Source of the DNA: Pseudomonas sp. CAN1
GTDB taxonomy: Bacteria; Pseudomonadota; Gammaproteobacteria; Pseudomonadales; Pseudomonadaceae
NCBI RefSeq assembly: GCF_030462585.1
Contig: NZ_JASMRU010000007.1
Location: 175,252-239,251, forward strand
Direction of reading: 5' to 3'
Length of the DNA: 64,000 nt
The number at the start of each line of letters is the position of its first letter. The stretch's first letter is position 1. The notes beneath the pieces are model-generated. The model was given only the letters and a program-made list of their open reading frames with translations. It did no database searches and was not told the DNA's origin. The position numbers and the translations under genes are program-made. Positions 56,666 through 64,000 of the stretch are shown here, one piece after another.

Positions 56666-57558
56666 GACTCGCCCGGCTGGGTGCGCAGCAGGTCGCGGAA
56701 GTTCTGGATCAGCGGCTCACGGGAGCGGCCACGACGCAGGATCAGCGAGAATGGCGCCTGGTATCCGAAGGTCGCCGGCAGCAGTGCGCGCAGGCGGCCC
56801 TGCTCTACCCAGGGGTGCGCGTAGTGCTCGGGCAGGTAGCCGATGTAGCCGCCAGAGAGGATCAGGATCAGCTGCGCCTCCATACTCTCGACGGTGCCAG
56901 CGCTGTGCTTGAAGCCGTGCCGCGCCAGCTCCGCCTGGCTCCAGTAGCCACGGCCGACCATGCGCTGCTGGGTGATCAGCTCGGCGGGAATGCGCCGGCC
57001 GTCGAATAGCGGGTGGCGGTCGCTGCAGTACAGCCAGTGCTGCTCTCTATAGAGGGGCTGGTAGACCAGGCCGTTCATCCGGCTGAAGAAGGAACCGATG
57101 GCCAGGTCCAGGCGGTTATCCAGCACCGCCAGTTGCAGCTCGTAGGGGCTCTGCACCTGCAGATGCAGGTGCACCGCCGGGTGCAGGCTGCTGAAGGAAC
57201 CGATGACGTCGGCCAGCGGCAGCGCCGGGTCGCTCACGGTGGAGTCCAGCACGCCGAGGTTGAGGGTGCCGCGCAGCTCACCCTTGAGGGTCGCCGCATA
57301 GCGCTCGAAGCCTTCCAGTTCGCCGAGGATGCGCAGGGTTTCCTGGTGGAACAGCTCGCCTTTGCTGGTCAGGCCGAAACCGCCACGGCCGCGGTGGCAG
57401 AGCACGATGCCCAGCTGGTTCTCCAGCTGGCTCATGTAAGTGCTGATCGCCGAGGTCGACAGGTTGAGCTCCTGCTGGGCGGCGGCGAAGCCCTGGCTGC
57501 GCACCACGCAGGCGAAAATCCGCAGCAGTTTGACGTCGGGCAGTGCGCTCGCGCTCAT
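56662..57558 (-). CDS. gbuR: LysR-type regulator GbuR
   Basis: This is a 298-residue LysR regulator. The N-terminal winged HTH (about 5-65) has AAQQELNLSTSAISTYMSQLE, and the effector-binding domain follows (about 95-290). Divergent placement from gbuA across a 288-base gap matches the P. aeruginosa gbuR-gbuA arrangement, where it activates gbuA in response to 4-guanidinobutyrate. Identification rests on synteny and family. Confidence 0.88.
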   Translation of the reverse strand: MSASALPDVKLLRIFACVVRSQGFAAAQQELNLSTSAISTYMSQLENQLGIVLCHRGRGGFGLTSKGELFHQETLRILGELEGFERYAATLKGELRGTLNLGVLDSTVSDPALPLADVIGSFSSLHPAVHLHLQVQSPYELQLAVLDNRLDLAIGSFFSRMNGLVYQPLYREQHWLYCSDRHPLFDGRRIPAELITQQRMVGRGYWSQAELARHGFKHSAGTVESMEAQLILILSGGYIGYLPEHYAHPWVEQGRLRALLPATFGYQAPFSLILRRGRSREPLIQNFRDLLRTQPGES

Positions 57559-57593
57559 GAAGACTCCGCAAAACCGCGGCCGGGCCGCTCTAG

Positions 57594-57729
57594 TTCAGTA
57601 CTTTCTGTACCTGAAAAAGGGATGATAGCAAGCCAGCTATCTATTCAGGAACCACAGGCCACAAGCCCGGCGGGGCGTCTGCTGCGGCAAGGTGGCGCAG
57701 TCTAGCGACCGCCATTAGTTTAGAAAACT
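57594..57729. promoter_or_regulatory. Dyad elements in the gbuR-gbuA divergent region
   Basis: An imperfect dyad with arms TTCAGTAC and GTACCTGAA (57594-57615) lies near gbuR. A perfect short dyad AGTTT-AGA-AAACT (57717-57729) lies near gbuA. Either could be a LysR-type operator; no clear -10/-35 pair was found. Confidence 0.4.
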
Positions 57730-57846
57730 CTGAAGTGATTATTTGTAGCCAGCGATTTTTTCCACTACCCGGTCTGATGAGAATCCGGTCTCAGTATTCA
57801 ACAAGCCTGTTTCCACGAAGACAGCGATCAGCCTGAGGCCCTCCCC

Positions 57847-58806
57847 ATGGACAAGAAACTTCACCAGCCCCTGGGCGGTAACGAAATGCCGCGTTTCGGC
57901 GGCATCGCCACCATGATGCGCCTGCCGCATATCCAGTCCACCGAAGAGCTCAACGAGCTCGACGCCGCCTTCGTCGGCGTACCGCTGGACATCGGCACCT
58001 CCCTGCGCTCCGGCACTCGTTTCGGGCCGCGCGAAATCCGCGCCGAGTCGGTGATGATCCGTCCGTACAACATGGCCACCGGCGCTGCGCCGTTCGACTC
58101 GCTGAACATCGCCGACATCGGTGACGTGGCGATCAACACCTTCAACCTGATGGAAGCGGTGCGCATCATCGAGGAGGCTTACGACAAGATCCTCGACCAC
58201 GGCATCCTCCCGCTGACCCTGGGCGGCGACCACACCATCACCCTGCCGATCCTGCGTGCCATCCACAAGAAGCACGGCAAGGTCGGCCTGGTGCATATCG
58301 ACGCCCACGCCGATGTGAACGACCACATGTTCGGCGAGAAGATCGCCCACGGCACCACCTTCCGCCGCGCGGTGGAAGAAGGCCTGCTGGACTGCGACCG
58401 CGTGGTGCAGATCGGCCTGCGTGCGCAGGGCTACACCGCCGAAGACTTCAACTGGAGCCGCAAGCAGGGCTTCCGCGTGGTGCAGGCCGAAGAGTGCTGG
58501 CACAAGTCGCTGGAACCGCTGATGGCCGAAGTGCGTGAGAAAGTCGGCGGCGGCCCGGTCTACCTGTCCTTCGACATCGACGGCATCGACCCGGCCTGGG
58601 CGCCCGGTACCGGCACCCCGGAAATCGGCGGCCTGACCACCATCCAGGCGATTGAGATCGTCCGTGGCTGCCAGGGCCTGGACATCATCGGCTGCGACCT
58701 GGTCGAGGTCTCCCCGCCCTACGACACCACCGGCAACACCTCGTTGCTCGGCGCCAACCTGCTGTACGAAATGCTCTGCATCCTCCCGGGCGTAGAGCGC
58801 CGCTGA
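57847..58806 (+). CDS. gbuA: Guanidinobutyrase
   Basis: GbuA (319 aa) hydrolyses 4-guanidinobutyrate to GABA and urea, a late step of the arginine transaminase route. It is a ureohydrolase (arginase/agmatinase) with the manganese-binding motifs GGDHTITLPI, HIDAHADVND and SFDIDGIDPAWAPG. Sequence throughout is very close to what I recall of P. aeruginosa GbuA, including the start MDKKLHQPLGGNEMPRFGG. It leads the plus-strand operon. Confidence 0.95.
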   Translation: MDKKLHQPLGGNEMPRFGGIATMMRLPHIQSTEELNELDAAFVGVPLDIGTSLRSGTRFGPREIRAESVMIRPYNMATGAAPFDSLNIADIGDVAINTFNLMEAVRIIEEAYDKILDHGILPLTLGGDHTITLPILRAIHKKHGKVGLVHIDAHADVNDHMFGEKIAHGTTFRRAVEEGLLDCDRVVQIGLRAQGYTAEDFNWSRKQGFRVVQAEECWHKSLEPLMAEVREKVGGGPVYLSFDIDGIDPAWAPGTGTPEIGGLTTIQAIEIVRGCQGLDIIGCDLVEVSPPYDTTGNTSLLGANLLYEMLCILPGVERR

Positions 58807-58822
58807 GCGCACGAGCACACAC

Positions 58823-59233
58823 ATGAATAACGACGCCTGCGTAGCACAGGTGCTGGAGGCTGCCCGCGTTCTCGTGGCAGCCTTCGCGCGCACCGACACC
58901 GAAGCCTACTTCGCCGCCTTCAGCGAAGACGCCTCCTTCATCTTCCACACCTGGCCGCAGCCGCTGCTGTCGCGCGCGGCTTACCGCGAAGTATGGGAAG
59001 GCTGGCTGCGTGACGATGGTTTCGAGGTCCTTGACTGCCTTTCGAGCAACACCTTTGTGAGCCTGCAGAGTGAAGACGTGGCCGTGTTCTGCCACGACGT
59101 CGCCACGCGGCTGCGCATCCAGGGAGAGGAAAGCCTGAACCACGAACGGGAGACCATCATCTTCCGCCGTGATCCGATACAGGGCCGCTGGCTGGCCACA
59201 CACGAGCACCTGTCACCGTCGCCGACGCCATAA
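58823..59233 (+). CDS. NTF2/SnoaL-like protein
   Basis: This 136-residue protein has a cone-shaped NTF2-like fold pattern (AFARTDTEAYFAAFSEDASF, WPQPLLSRAAYREVWEGW, TRLRIQGEESLNHERETIIF). Such proteins bind or convert small molecules; no function is assigned. It starts 16 bases after gbuA in the same direction and ends 25 bases before the permease, so it is co-transcribed. It corresponds in position to an uncharacterised P. aeruginosa gene next to gbuA. Confidence 0.8.
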   Translation: MNNDACVAQVLEAARVLVAAFARTDTEAYFAAFSEDASFIFHTWPQPLLSRAAYREVWEGWLRDDGFEVLDCLSSNTFVSLQSEDVAVFCHDVATRLRIQGEESLNHERETIIFRRDPIQGRWLATHEHLSPSPTP

Positions 59234-59258
59234 AGACAGGGCTCCCCGGGAGGAAGTC

Positions 59259-60773
59259 ATGGATAACAACAACAAAGCACACGCAATCACAACGATCGAG
59301 ACATTCGGGGTCGAACAGATCCCGGACAGCGAACGCAACGCCACGCCCACCGACCTGTTCCGCATGATATTCGGTGGCGCCAATACCTTCGCCACCGCCG
59401 TGCTCGGCAGCTTCCCGGTGCTGTTCGGGCTGTCGTTCCAGGCCGGCGTCTGGGCCATCGTCCTCGGCGTGCTGGTCGGTTCGATCATCCTCGCGCCGAT
59501 GGGCCTGTTCGGCCCGCTCAACGGCACCAACAACGCGGTCTCCTCGGGCGCCCACTTCGGCGTGCACGGGCGGATCGTCGGTTCGTTCCTGTCGCTGCTC
59601 ACCGCCGTCGCCTTCTTCTCGCTCTCCGTGTGGAGCTCGGGCGATGCGCTGATCGGTGGTGCCAAGCGCCTGTTCGACCTGCCGGAAACCGACCTGACCC
59701 TGGGCCTCGCCTACGGCCTGTTCGCCGTGCTGGTGCTGATCGTCTGCATCTACGGCTTCCGCTTCATGCTGATGGTCAACAAGATCGCCGTGTGGGCCGC
59801 CAGCCTGCTGTTCCTGCTCGGCCTGTTCGCCTTCTCCGGCCCGTTCGATGCCAGCTACGCCGGCACCGTGCAGATGGGCAGCGAAGGTTTCTGGGCCGCC
59901 TTCATCGGCGCCGCCCTGCTGGCCATGAGCAACCCGGTGTCGTTCGGCGCCTTCCTCGGTGACTGGGCGCGCTACATCCCGCGCCAGACCTCGCAGAAGC
60001 GCATCATGCTGGCGGTGATCTGCGCCCAGCTGGCGACCCTGATCCCGTTCCTGTTCGGCCTGGCTACCGCCACCATCGTTGCGGTCAACGCTCCGGACTA
60101 CATTGCTCAGAACAACTACGTCGGCGGCCTGCTGGCCGTTTCGCCGAGCTGGTTCTTCCTGCCGGTGTGCCTGATCGCGGTGATCGGCGGCATGTCCACC
60201 GGCACCACCTCGCTGTATGGCACCGGCCTGGACATGTCCAGCGTGTTCCCGCGCCTGCTCAACCGCGTGCAGGCCACCCTGCTGATCGGCCTGCTGTCCA
60301 TCGCCTTCATCTTCATCGGTCGCTTCGCCGCGAACCTGGTGCAGAGCGTGTCCACCTTCGCCGTGCTGATCATCACCTGCACCAGCCCGTGGATGGTGAT
60401 CATGATCCTCGGCCTGATCATCCGTCGTGGCTTCTACCACGCCGATGACCTGCAGGTGTTCACCCGTGGCCAGGAAGGCGGCGCCTACTGGTTCCACAAC
60501 GGCTGGAACTGGCGCGGCATGGGTGCATGGATTCCGAGCGCGGCCATGGGCCTGTGCTTCGTCAACCTGCCGGGCCAGTTCGTCGGCCCGCTGGGCAACC
60601 TGGCCGGCGGTATCGACATCAGCCTGCCGGTCACCCTCGGCATGGCCGCCCTGCTCTACGTCGCCCTGCTGCGCACCTTCCCGGAACCCGCTGGCGTCTA
60701 CGGCCCGAAGGGCCCGCGCTGGGTCGGCAGCCATGACCGCCCGGTGCGCAGCATCAGCGAGCCGTCGGCCTGA
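59259..60773 (+). CDS. NCS1-family (cytosine-permease-like) transporter
   Basis: This is a 504-residue nucleobase-cation-symport-1 permease with about twelve membrane segments. The N-terminal GVEQIPDSERNATPTDLF and FGGANTFATAVLGSFPVLFG are typical of the family. Within the gbu operon it probably imports a guanidino compound or a related cation; this is inference. The ATG at 59259 has GGAGGAA. The upstream frame overlaps the NTF2-like gene and has no ribosome site. Confidence 0.88.
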   Translation: MDNNNKAHAITTIETFGVEQIPDSERNATPTDLFRMIFGGANTFATAVLGSFPVLFGLSFQAGVWAIVLGVLVGSIILAPMGLFGPLNGTNNAVSSGAHFGVHGRIVGSFLSLLTAVAFFSLSVWSSGDALIGGAKRLFDLPETDLTLGLAYGLFAVLVLIVCIYGFRFMLMVNKIAVWAASLLFLLGLFAFSGPFDASYAGTVQMGSEGFWAAFIGAALLAMSNPVSFGAFLGDWARYIPRQTSQKRIMLAVICAQLATLIPFLFGLATATIVAVNAPDYIAQNNYVGGLLAVSPSWFFLPVCLIAVIGGMSTGTTSLYGTGLDMSSVFPRLLNRVQATLLIGLLSIAFIFIGRFAANLVQSVSTFAVLIITCTSPWMVIMILGLIIRRGFYHADDLQVFTRGQEGGAYWFHNGWNWRGMGAWIPSAAMGLCFVNLPGQFVGPLGNLAGGIDISLPVTLGMAALLYVALLRTFPEPAGVYGPKGPRWVGSHDRPVRSISEPSA

Positions 60774-60821
60774 TCCGGGCCTTGCGGCCTGACGCGAAAC
60801 GCATCACCTGAAAGCCCCCAT

Positions 60822-60843
60822 CGGACCGGTTGCCGCCGGTCCG
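60822..60843 (+). other. Perfect stem-loop between the two transporter genes
   Basis: CGGACCGG-ttgccg-CCGGTCCG, an 8-bp stem without a T-run, in the 132-base gap. It may be an mRNA stability or processing element. Confidence 0.5.
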
Positions 60844-60905
60844 GTGCCCCACCGCACGCCACAAGCGCGCGGCAACAATGACAATGCAAGTGTGAGGAGC
60901 CGACC

Positions 60906-62285
60906 ATGGCGCTAGATCTGATCGTCGTACTGATATATGCCGCTGGCATGTTGTGGCTGGGCTGGTACGGCATGCGCCGCGCCAAGACCCACGAAGACTA
61001 CCTCGTGGCCGGCCGCAACCTCGGCCCGGCGTTCTACATGGGCACCATGGCCGCCACCGTGCTGGGCGGCGCCTCCACCGTGGGCACCGTGCGCCTGGGC
61101 TACGTCCATGGCATTTCCGGCTTCTGGCTGTGCGCCGCCCTGGGCGCCGGCATCATTGCGCTGAACCTTTTCCTCGCCAAGCCGCTGCTGAAACTGCGCA
61201 TCTTCACCGTCACCCAGGTCCTGGAGCGTCGCTACAACCCCATGGCCCGCCAGGCTTCGGCGGTGATCATGTTCGCCTATGCGCTGATGATCGGCGTGGT
61301 CTCCACCCTGGCCATCGGCACCGTGATGCAGGTCCTGTTCGGCCTGCCGTTCTGGGTGTCCGTGCTGCTGGGCGGTGGCGTCGTGGTGATCTACTCCACC
61401 ATCGGCGGCATGTGGTCGCTGACCCTGACCGACATCGTGCAGTTCATCATCAAGACCGTCGGCCTGATGTTCATCCTGCTGCCGATCTGCCTGCACCGTG
61501 TAGGCGGCTGGGACGAGCTGGTAGCCAAGCTGCCGGCAACCGCCTTCAGCTTCCACACCATCGGCTACGACACCATCATCACCTACTTCCTCATCTACTT
61601 CTTCGGCATCCTGATCGGCCAGGACATCTGGCAGCGCGTGTTCACCGCCCGCGACGACAAGGTGACCAAGTACGCCGGCACCGCCGCCGGCGTGTACTGC
61701 GTGATCTACGGCCTGGTCGGTGCGCTGATCGGCATGTGCGCCAAGGTCCTGCTGCCTGACCTGGACAACGTCAACAACGCCTTCGCCGCCATCGTCCAGG
61801 CTTCGCTGCCGGACGGCATCCGCGGCCTGGTGATCGCCGCCGCACTGGCCGCGATGATGTCCACCGCCAGCGCCGGCCTGCTCGCCGCCTCCACCACCAT
61901 CACCGAGGACCTGCTGCCGATCGTCACCGGCCAGCGCTCCACCCGCCTGAGCCTGAACCGCATCTGCACCCTGCTCACCGGTCTCCTGGTACTGGCCATC
62001 GCCCTGGTGGTGAACGACGTCATCAGCGCCCTGACCCTGGCCTACAACCTGCTGGTGGGCGGTATGCTGATCCCGCTGATCGGTGCCATCTACTGGAAGC
62101 GCGCCACCACTGCCGGCGCCATCACCAGCATGGCCCTGGGCTTCATCACCGCACTGGTGTTCATGCTCAAGGATGGCTTCGACGCCAACACCCCGATCTA
62201 CTACAGCCTGGCTATCGGCCTGGTCAGCTTCATCGTCGTCAGCCTGCTGTCGCCCCGCCCGGCGCCGGTAGCCGACGCTGCCTGA
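60906..62285 (+). CDS. Sodium:solute symporter (SSS) family transporter
   Basis: This 459-residue symporter has about thirteen hydrophobic segments. Family features include GAGIIALNLFLAKPLLKLRI, the VFTARDDK loop and LAAMMSTASAGLLAASTTI. GAGGAG precedes the ATG. It is the second transporter in the gbu cluster; the substrate is probably a guanidino acid or GABA-like compound, inferred from context. A strong terminator follows. Confidence 0.88.
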   Translation: MALDLIVVLIYAAGMLWLGWYGMRRAKTHEDYLVAGRNLGPAFYMGTMAATVLGGASTVGTVRLGYVHGISGFWLCAALGAGIIALNLFLAKPLLKLRIFTVTQVLERRYNPMARQASAVIMFAYALMIGVVSTLAIGTVMQVLFGLPFWVSVLLGGGVVVIYSTIGGMWSLTLTDIVQFIIKTVGLMFILLPICLHRVGGWDELVAKLPATAFSFHTIGYDTIITYFLIYFFGILIGQDIWQRVFTARDDKVTKYAGTAAGVYCVIYGLVGALIGMCAKVLLPDLDNVNNAFAAIVQASLPDGIRGLVIAAALAAMMSTASAGLLAASTTITEDLLPIVTGQRSTRLSLNRICTLLTGLLVLAIALVVNDVISALTLAYNLLVGGMLIPLIGAIYWKRATTAGAITSMALGFITALVFMLKDGFDANTPIYYSLAIGLVSFIVVSLLSPRPAPVADAA

Positions 62286-62303
62286 TAAGCAATTGCGCTA
62301 GGC

Positions 62304-62338
62304 AAAAGGGCGCGGCGAGATGATCTCCGCGCCCTTTT
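62304..62338 (+). terminator. Strong intrinsic terminator after the SSS transporter
   Basis: A 12-bp stem AAAAGGGCGCGG with its exact complement, an 11-base loop, then GTTTT. It lies before the last gene, whose expression would need read-through or its own promoter. Confidence 0.92.
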
Positions 62339-62381
62339 GTTTTATGACAACGACCTCACTCACGAACAGTAAGGAACTGCC

Positions 62382-63983
62382 ATGACCACCTGCGGCGAAT
62401 TCCTCGTCAAGCAACTCGAAGCCTGGGGTGTGGATACCGTCTTCGGCATCCCCGGCGTACACACCGTCGAGCTGTACCGCGGCCTGCCCCACAGCGGCAT
62501 CCGCCATATCACCCCGCGCCACGAACAGGGCGCCGGCTTCATGGCCGACGGCTATGCGCGCGTCACCGGCAAGCCGGGCACCTGCTTCATCATCACCGGC
62601 CCGGGCATGACCAACATCCTCACCGCCATGGGCCAGGCCTACGCCGACTCCATCCCCATGCTGGTGATTTCCAGCGTCAACGAGCGCTCGCGCCTGGCCC
62701 ACGGCAACGGCTACCTGCACGAGCTGCCGAACCAGCGCGCCATGGTTGCCGGCGTCAGCGCCTTCAGCCACACCCTGATGAGCGTCGACGAGCTGCCCGC
62801 CGTGCTGGCCCGCGCCTTCGCCGTGTTCGACAGCGAACGCCCGCGCCCGGTGCACATCGAGCTGCCGCTGGACATCATCACCGCCCCGGCCGACCACATG
62901 CAGGTGCTGCCACGCGTACAGCTGGCCCGCCCGGCCCCGGCCCGCTCGCCGCTGCATGAAGCCGCCGCCAAGCTGGCCAAGGCGCAGAAGCCGCTGCTGC
63001 TGCTCGGTGGTGGCTGCGTCGCCGCCCAGGCCGAAGCCCGCGCCCTGGCCATCGCCCTCGATGCGCCGACCGCACAGACCATCAACGCCAAGGGCCTGCT
63101 GCAACCGGATCACCCGCTGTTGATCGGCAGCAACCAGTCGCTGATCCCGGTCCGTGAACTCGCGCTGGAAGCCGACGTGGTACTGGCCATCGGCACCGAG
63201 CTGGGCGAGACCGACTACGACGTGGTGTTCGACGGCAACTTCAAGATCGGCGGCGAACTGATCCGCATCGACATCGACCCGCAACAGCTGATGCGCAACA
63301 TCGCGCCGACCATCGCCATCCAGGCCGACGCCCGCACCGCCATGCGCGCCCTGCTGGAGCTGCTGCCGGCCCGCGAAGCCGACGCCGCCAGCCCCGGCGC
63401 CCAGCGTGCGGCCAAGGTACGTGCGCAACTGGCCGAGGACTTCAGCGGCTGGGCGCACTACCGCACCCTGTTCGACAAGATCCTCGAAGTGCTGCCCGAC
63501 GCCCGCTTTGTCGGCGACTCGACCCAGACCGTCTACAGCGGCAACCACCTGGTGGAACTGGACGGCGGCCGCCGCTGGTTCAACGCCTCCACCGGCTACG
63601 GCACCCTGGGCTACGGCCTGCCGGCAGCCATCGGCGCCAAGCTCGGCGAACCGGGCCGTCCGGTGATCAGCCTGATGGGCGACGGCGGCCTGCAGTTCAC
63701 CATGACCGAACTGGCCAGCGCCGTGGAAGCCAAGGTGGGCATCGTCGTGCTGCTGTGGAACAACCACGGCTACGGCGAGATCAAGCGCTACATGGAACGC
63801 CGCGACATCACCCCGCTGGGCGTGGACATCTACACCCCGGACTTCCTCGCCATCGCCAAGGGCTTCGGCTGCGCCGCCGAGCGCGCCCGCGACCATGACC
63901 ACCTGCAGGAGCTGCTGCGCACCGCGCCGAGCGACCGCCCGCTGATCGTGGAAGTGATGGAAGCAGCGCCGTTCGCGCCGTAA
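62382..63983 (+). CDS. ThDP-dependent 2-oxo acid decarboxylase (AruI-like)
   Basis: This 533-residue ThDP enzyme has the activating glutamate E48 in TPRHEQGAG, a ThDP/magnesium segment MGDGGLQFT, and WNNHGYGEIKRYM. It resembles 5-guanidino-2-oxopentanoate decarboxylase (AruI), which makes 4-guanidinobutyraldehyde, two steps before GbuA. The gbu context supports that. A generic benzoylformate-type decarboxylase is the alternative. It runs to the end of the window; the last 17 bases hold nothing recognisable. Confidence 0.82.
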   Translation: MTTCGEFLVKQLEAWGVDTVFGIPGVHTVELYRGLPHSGIRHITPRHEQGAGFMADGYARVTGKPGTCFIITGPGMTNILTAMGQAYADSIPMLVISSVNERSRLAHGNGYLHELPNQRAMVAGVSAFSHTLMSVDELPAVLARAFAVFDSERPRPVHIELPLDIITAPADHMQVLPRVQLARPAPARSPLHEAAAKLAKAQKPLLLLGGGCVAAQAEARALAIALDAPTAQTINAKGLLQPDHPLLIGSNQSLIPVRELALEADVVLAIGTELGETDYDVVFDGNFKIGGELIRIDIDPQQLMRNIAPTIAIQADARTAMRALLELLPAREADAASPGAQRAAKVRAQLAEDFSGWAHYRTLFDKILEVLPDARFVGDSTQTVYSGNHLVELDGGRRWFNASTGYGTLGYGLPAAIGAKLGEPGRPVISLMGDGGLQFTMTELASAVEAKVGIVVLLWNNHGYGEIKRYMERRDITPLGVDIYTPDFLAIAKGFGCAAERARDHDHLQELLRTAPSDRPLIVEVMEAAPFAP

Positions 63984-64000
63984 CGCAGGTCCCGTAGGGC

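Overview
The window is a GC-rich Pseudomonas chromosome segment. The polar-flagellum gene order, FleQ/FleR/FleS regulation, REP elements of the GTAGGAGCG type and a gbuR/gbuA locus all point to this genus. It resembles the P. aeruginosa group in gene content. However, cheR, cheV, flgA, flgM and flgN sit next to flgB here, whereas from memory they lie apart in PAO1, so a related species is more likely. I cannot name the species.

Layout. 1-5096 (minus): basal-body and export genes fliI (cut by the window edge), fliH, fliG, fliF, fliE. 5490-9731 (minus): regulators fleR, fleS, fleQ. 10001-13945 (minus): fliT-like, fliS, fliD, flaG, fliC. 14331-36054 (minus): a 17-gene surface-glycan island between fliC and flgL. 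36179-47678 (minus): flgL to flgB. 48128-50019 (minus): cheR, cheV. 50088-52661 (plus): flgA, flgM, flgN and a PilZ/YcgR-type brake. 52724-55671 (minus): an MFS transporter and a glutamine-synthetase-like enzyme. 56072-63983: a DTW-domain gene, gbuR, and a plus-strand guanidino-compound catabolic cluster (gbuA, an NTF2-like protein, two transporters, a ThDP decarboxylase).

Regulation is readable. Sigma-54 -24/-12 sites precede fliE, fleS, flgF, flgB and flgA. Sigma-28 sites (TAAA-N15-GCCGATAA type) precede fliC, fliS and flgM. Several clear intrinsic terminators separate the units.

The most interesting part is the island, the usual site of flagellin glycosylation genes in Pseudomonas. It holds three linked modules. 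(a) rfbF, rfbG and rfbH make a CDP-4-keto-3,6-dideoxyhexose; a YerE-like ThDP enzyme and a NeuB-cupin synthase follow. (b) A set matches the four-enzyme Campylobacter pathway for cytidine diphosphoramidate (the MeOPN donor): glutamine kinase (Cj1418-like), cytidylyltransferase (Cj1416-like), class I amidotransferase hydrolase (Cj1417-like) and a CysC-like kinase (Cj1415-like). Methyltransferases and a sulfotransferase-fold protein, which could be the phosphoramidyl transferase, accompany them. (c) Assembly and tailoring genes follow: a GT2, an SDR, a HAD phosphatase and a 1431-residue multi-module glycosyltransferase next to fliC. Twelve genes from rfbF to the sulfotransferase-like gene overlap or nearly touch, suggesting one co-translated unit. 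I infer that the flagellin of this strain carries a phosphoramidate-modified, possibly branched deoxysugar glycan. I know of no description of that on a flagellum, and it needs mass spectrometry to confirm.
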